The position numbers and the translations under genes were made by a program. Of a DNA stretch of 64,000 nt, positions 63,301-64,000 are shown piece by piece (the stretch's first letter is position 1; each line of letters begins with the position of its first letter). The stretch is from Candidatus Gastranaerophilales bacterium. GTDB lineage: Bacteria > Cyanobacteriota > Vampirovibrionia > Gastranaerophilales > Gastranaerophilaceae. The DNA lies in assembly GCA_944322725.1 (NCBI GenBank), contig CALUPU010000002.1, positions 124,001 to 188,000 on the forward strand, in the 5' to 3' direction. The notes below the pieces were generated by a model. It searched no databases. It worked only from the letters and a program-made list of their open reading frames with translations, and was not told where the DNA came from.

Positions 63301-63692
63301 TTACTGAAAAGACAAAAGCCGCTACTGCAAAAGATGCGGATAACTCTGCTGTAAAAGCTGATTCATCCACAGGAATCCGCCAGATTAACTGGGTAATCAG
63401 AGACAAGGATAACGAAATACTCGGTGCATCAGAACATGTTGAAAAACCTGTAATACAAACATTGCTAGGTATTTCTAAAAAAGGATTACTTGTTGTTGCT
63501 GATAAAAATTCGCCGGAACTTAAAAAAGGTGAAAAACTTCATATTGATATGAAATACAAAGATGTTGCATTTAATGTTGACGGTAAAGTAAAAGATATTA
63601 ACGGCAATGTTGTGGAAATATCTTTTGTAAATACAGATAAACTTACTTCAACGATTATGCTTTTCTTAAGTATGTATCAGGAAAATCTGTAG
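51384..63692 (+). CDS. Giant TpsA exoprotein (filamentous haemagglutinin/LktA-like adhesin) with PilZ-like C-terminus
   Basis: 4102 aa. ATG at 51384 (GGAC 5 nt upstream); a GTG ten codons earlier is possible. Signal: basic n-region (KNKRGKKDIDFLKLFKKSLA) and hydrophobic core, cleavage after SYA near residue 35. Residues ~38-150 form the TPS/haemagglutinin activation domain (GGYNTNVETNGNTTNITGGL, FHHFTDFDVSRGDIANLIFA, GGDVIFVSPLGMIVGASGVM), recognised by TpsB. Then ~3300 residues of short G/N/S/D-rich strands, the pattern of a right-handed beta-helix, with at least seven copies of a module that contains GSVVLNGIDT. No cysteine is apparent in this region. The final ~95 residues resemble a PilZ domain. 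Secreted adhesin or surface fibre is the likely role. Confidence 0.88.
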   Translation: MQKNKRGKKDIDFLKLFKKSLALSLTVAIFGIQTSYATNITAGGGYNTNVETNGNTTNITGGLINNGTGFHHFTDFDVSRGDIANLIFAQGADRYVNLVDKQVSIYGIFNSIKGGNIGGDVIFVSPLGMIVGASGVMNVGSLQTITPVQGTYNSLLDLGTGISYENNIQNLKSDINNVSMTNIQGKIFASDSIDLSDGRNLMIGSNASLVTGFNENGFAKTSVTGFNMNDIVNSDGIVAAEYMSGSGGDIKLAAATVNATGGVIQSQGNVSFDAYDGAITVGSKVVSDGNVDIGVNSSATTRKITINNDITALGDVNVTTQNRDVVQNTGSNISASKVNISSGKLGIDGNIKAQDGIDFRATEFTQGDDSSIVNKNSGNISISATSDISSNKITNEAVNGNINIAGSEILLKDTIKTNSGSIEVSATSDISQSDDSFNGFDSAKNLNITADYNVGSSSQSLNLNVAGNVNVYGAGSDVYLASKDSDLRIENISNAQNVSLDSSKAINVSNSIDANDSVNITSQEGFNQSESSTISVLGGNGDVSIKNNGSGDVNINNVNNYGNGNVVIENTNSGSAPTPGNVNFSGNVYTQGEVSVSSDGSILQANNGAIIDAQGNVNLSAQDSIGTKEQTVVISSGGSVIADAVNGGVNLTGDNTDIELVNINAGTDYNITVTGNNDIIFNKDLSNVNGDLSFAVDNDLNIDSSITASGDVSLTSNKGDVILNALVSSTGESVDLNAQGGIYQGDSFDNVAINANKDITLNAQTGNVGAEGNSLQMTAGGVVDIEGGNIYIQSPGSLNIANINSSKDAPDTVVNITTTTTDNGNINFSGAIKGSDVNVNAAQGISQSVEGKTIDASGNLSLTAQNGSIGETNQALNFSAEAVSASASKSVVLTGIDTDIRTSQIQAQENIDLSTKITSEESEKGSIIVENDLIAQDGYIKLDSAKNLEINNNLSAGNSITLNATGGITQSSDASITSGTSQSAAQGSGNILISNNGTGDIVLHDVTSSKGDISVVNNADGADIILNSVLQSTDSDIILNSENNIIQTSKDSASLLAAGDIVVNAINAGSQAGELLLNAGGSLYSTSDNLYVRDTDGDLTLGVLNITDNANITAQGNIIQDDASRDSIVSQNGVINLVSTGGDIGADNGLSLNVGGRVNADASNIYLKGTNVSTGLVNADNAVTIDTTASNGTVNIKDKITAGSDININSAKDVTLNAGDAPVLNSTGGNVIITAVNDISQTGTAESILAAGNISLTSTTGSVGTQEQSMVVKTTAGSLGANAAAGSVYLTGIDTNISSSDITAAKDIDLTVTGSGNILIDEILNTNDGYIKLTTDNGIDINNLISASKDVTIDAKGGSVTQAEGLDKAISAGGNLSISAHGDIGGAENQHLSVTAGGKADLTGDNVYLKSPESNLTLGSVNSSGVVDIKTETSGNINLDGLVTGSQVSLNAADGIYQSAQGKTIDTQGSLSLIANKESIGQKGSAISFSAGSVSADAAKSVVLLGENTDINTQSVRATENIDLTTTGTGKITISNELSTRNGYINLDSAQNLDIQHNLSAGEYITLNANGGIVQHEGAKIESGTSSAVTDGSITVTNSGTGGIQLSDGITSHKGNITVTNNASGENANIEITSAVAYDGTVNITNGSQNNDIILGSIVSDGQNGEVNIDSAGQILGSGSIFSSGDVNLNALSNIGASSSLLGISASGNVNAAGDNIYLGGDSGAFNVGDIAANNTVRIENTGTDININGSIQGSDVILKAQNNILQTSAGKTITADNLELFAANGNIGSIGQAIAFEAGTVKAEAVNGSVILNGIDTTINTGSIKAGSNIDLSTTGSGDINVDEAINANGYIALNAADNLNVNQGITSSDTITLTAADNVHVNSTVQSQNDLSVNTQGGDISLGALLESTTGSVELNSGGNISQTFDGKAVQAANGITIDAVGDIASAGNELQLNTSGVLNADASNIYIKNNEGGLNIGLVDAENNIKLSAAGNITSASSSSSVNAGGNIDLNAADGYNIGTSSSDSLKVNADGVVNAKADNIYLSSDNDLNTGIITAASVADIRTTGTDKNINITDLIKASDVYLEASGSVLQNSVLAKTIETNNLTLIANNGSIGATGNAIDFSATGLLRADASEAVVLNGVGRDIDTSSINAGTSIDLSTEGSGKIIVSSNLTANNGYISLNAADGLDLKNYYLTASDYINLVAQSGDILLNSMLNAGTYITIDSAGDILQSVDAVTLTAGTDITLKAGGTVGELNNALQLKAQGNVNAQGADIYLTSPETDINLGNINASNNISIKTETNNSNININGTITGNNITLDANNNISQTSQEKTITASNDLNLISRNGNIGTTDNAIIFEAGTITAEALNGSVVLNGIDTTINTGSIKAGSNIDLSTTGSGDINVDKEINANGYISLDAADNLNVNEKITSNSEITLAASDKVLLGALVESTNGNITVNANSGSIEQNFSGVALKSGNDITLSGAQIGSESQYINTDAANKVNADGTNIYIESDRAVFNIGNINTNPDIVNQTVNLRSNTGDVNFKNTVNGNIVNINTAKNVTQDASLNKAIDATTVNFTAQNGNIGAENNAIDIKASDRVNISQAQNAYINGVEADLNTGNINVDSNAKITSDNGIHLVDKLTAQNVNLSAQGDITQDSELAKSIEAQSLILNSASGDIGKTDNAIAFSANSLSANAQNGSVVLKGIDTDIYTSSIEAGKNIDLSTTGTAGITIDEDTLSANGYIRLDSAQGLNINKNVTASDYVELIANNGSVLLNSVISGTDVTVSAADGITQTGGELLSSGVNGVTVSNSASGGITLTDVTAQNGNISVANNASGDADVVLGTLSAGGNIDVVNNANGELILNDTLTGSDISLTSQRNIVQTTDKLGVKASNNLTLSAGDSIGTQSQSLIVNAGKDVSIEASDIYLESPDSDLNIVSINANREDKTLGAVEISTSGSTGDITLGDSIVADEISLYSAGSVSAMDNLSANTVSITANDNILTNGNVTAQDDISIIGGSITQNANTIISSQNGDISLSAMNGDIVLNGDISSTNGRVSVSNTSTGNASVTVNNVSAGDFFAISNNADGLVTVNGTLTGGNNSLLNAQNSGSESGIVVSENAVINSNGTFSMYNAGDKGILLDGKINNAQTEGSSVTVVNDKGSIHIKADVDNGESNSFNVQNNGTDADGKGLVFENGIINNYGTLVLENNAGSMTLDGVINAYLGSDNSFVNGSDSDFHINGIFENRGNTVTFENKGAGSLIVDEDAVLSVYSIQDSGNVYTGVLNLLNNSTTTNGGGVTINGTINNGSNMISGGILNIVNDTNGGAGDYGILISDTGVINNYAELNINNNNTNGNASGGIVINGNITGDKGTILTPSAGAPIPSNSVNISNNAQSAQSGIEFGTTSNVDVKGNKLNITNNGQKGITFKEGSSVSNTDTLTVNNLAGSLNIENNATVKSGSDLTLINSQAGNSVNIDGTVHGKKVTVQSTGSNVNIAHNNEEGNIISDSDVTINVTGGDILNHSDSQTALENAQGIKAAGNIELNASNIGETDSSLSDIVTNGFDNLNPDNAIHFTAGGKVTANAENNLNLLAMNGDMNIDTVKAGNAVLSALNGNITASSIDTTGNLYMYAKADSADIIADSVKSALLSAEAGRNIDINSPQNLDIESMLSRNGSINLDIDGDSYIREIAAAKDITINADGEKLTIVNLGRVERNDGIIPETVNLTVTDSRNTSGSKNSKLDIYNGYVRDKVTLKADTITAQAYDISDSAQKGDIRKDSKYGIDASGFHNANTKGELLEFDIQGANYSQKDAGSNPNNPYYKPDENDKHALNVHLTLGDSVGDAQYGANFKKLYSDYVFIDSINKANPDAFSKIVVESGIIGEYGIFRNNNLRLDINNNNATESIVDAYPINKHYDDKADKTVSNNTSFYMEMGDSINIDVPYNPDVPVDPITGKIYNPHRNVEDPELTEKTKAATAKDADNSAVKADSSTGIRQINWVIRDKDNEILGASEHVEKPVIQTLLGISKKGLLVVADKNSPELKKGEKLHIDMKYKDVAFNVDGKVKDINGNVVEISFVNTDKLTSTIMLFLSMYQENL
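54000..59640 (+). repeat. Repeated modules inside TpsA
   Basis: A module with the core (G/K)SVVL(N/T)GIDT(D/T)I followed by a helix-free strand run such as GSNIDLSTTGSGDI and an N-GYI-L-N/D-A-A-D/Q-L motif is found at about 54050, 55240, 55885, 56810, 57795, 58500 and 59490. Spacing varies (640-1190 bp), so units were rearranged after duplication. The copies at 56805-56941 and 58497-58633 are most alike, with identical runs such as GSIKAGSNIDLSTTGSGDIN. Confidence 0.75.
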
Positions 63693-63710
63693 TGTAATGT
63701 GATTAAAAAA

Positions 63711-64000
63711 CTAGTGTAATGACGGTGTGTCATTTTCATCATGAGATTTATGAAAATGACACCACTTAAATGACGGGTATGTTTCTTTCATCTGTTCCCA
63801 GTCAACATGTACGTCATAAGGAAGTGACTTTTCTTCTATCTCTGATGCGCGTTCCTTTTCCCATTCTTTAATAAAATCTATACAAGCATGGTCTATGTAA
63901 TAAAGACGTTCTGCACATAGCGTGATATTTTTGTCTCTTGGCAGGCTTTCCAATGCTTCTATTAAAGTCGGAAGCTGGATAAAAGTGATGTTACCATGTA
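63711..64000 (-). CDS. C-terminal part of a SulP family anion transporter, 5' end cut by window
   Basis: The minus-strand frame is open to the window edge, so only the last ~96 codons are visible; an in-frame TTG at 63953 is not a real start. The sequence HGNITFIQLPTLIEALESLP, then KNITLCAERLYYIDHACIDF, is the C-terminal STAS-like region of SulP permeases, which carries the conserved VDHT/IDHA segment. The last ~40 residues (EIEEKSLPYDVHVDWEQMKE and HFHKSHDENDTPSLH) are hydrophilic with several histidines, as in SulP proteins of the bicarbonate/sulfate group. Substrate unknown. Convergent with TpsA; no terminator is visible between them. Confidence 0.7.
   Translation of the reverse strand, partial: HGNITFIQLPTLIEALESLPRDKNITLCAERLYYIDHACIDFIKEWEKERASEIEEKSLPYDVHVDWEQMKETYPSFKWCHFHKSHDENDTPSLH

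Noticed and set aside
63711-63953. Stand-alone 80-aa gene at the right edge
   Set aside because: The frame is open to the window end and matches the C-terminus of a larger transporter; the internal TTG is not a start.

Overview
The window is AT-rich chromosomal DNA with dense genes, many 1-14 nt overlaps and convergent gene pairs. It looks like a Gram-negative (diderm), flagellated, non-photosynthetic member of the cyanobacterial phylum; a gut Gastranaerophilales/Melainabacteria-type organism is my best guess. What supports this: TpsB and TolC-type outer-membrane proteins, three flagellins, type IV pilus PilM/N/O-like proteins, a short (350 aa) four-domain ribosomal protein S1, a Tic20/Ycf60-like membrane protein, BioY, and several exported or coiled-coil proteins I cannot place in any family. 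The assignment is inference. No rRNA, tRNA, CRISPR array, IS element or prophage was seen.

Layout. 1-2.7 kb: end of a type IV pilus cluster, agmatinase and a 58-aa gene. 2.8-4.5 kb: NanE and a ROK kinase (amino-sugar catabolism). 4.5-7.7 kb: three separate flagellin genes on the minus strand; two are near-identical over much of their length. 8-13 kb: adk-map, mnmE flanked by inverted copies of a REP-like hairpin element, an HTH regulator and pth. 13-20.8 kb: alaS, an exported protein, a Tic20-like/TPR pair, metY-apt and a LysM protein. 20.9-23.3 kb: a regulator made of four GntR-type winged helices, a HEAGH metalloprotease-like protein and a 52-aa gene. 23.3-27.4 kb: nitroreductase, an exported vWA protein, three proteins of unknown function and a LOG-family enzyme. 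27.4-33.8 kb: TPR, GGDEF, STAS-like, rsmI, a CopG regulator, a CMP-sugar synthetase and DciA/DUF721. 33.8-43.6 kb: bioY-rimI, PBP1A, bioD-rluB, a GT-C type membrane protein, two tandem thymidylate kinase-like genes and argS. 43.7-47 kb: a 54-aa gene, a multi-pass membrane protein, rpsA and a small hypothetical. 47-63.7 kb: TolC-like, a 95-aa exported protein, TpsB, and a divergent 4102-aa TpsA exoprotein that fills 12.3 kb. The window closes with the C-terminus of a probable SulP transporter.

How the parts fit. The surface-structure genes (pili, flagellins, TPS exoprotein, TolC, PBP1A, CMP-sugar synthetase) suggest a cell with an elaborate, possibly glycosylated surface. The TPS locus is the standout. 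TpsB and a small exported protein are transcribed divergently from the giant exoprotein, whose last ~95 residues resemble a PilZ domain. A non-coding signal also stands out: GTTAG-N6-CTAAC occurs twice over the TolC promoter and once over the promoter of the membrane protein at 44048, implying one regulator for both. Several genes (2856, 10362, 27435 and the minus-strand start at 34960) have a -35/-10 promoter whose -10 ends only 7-8 nt before the ATG, so leaderless mRNAs are likely.
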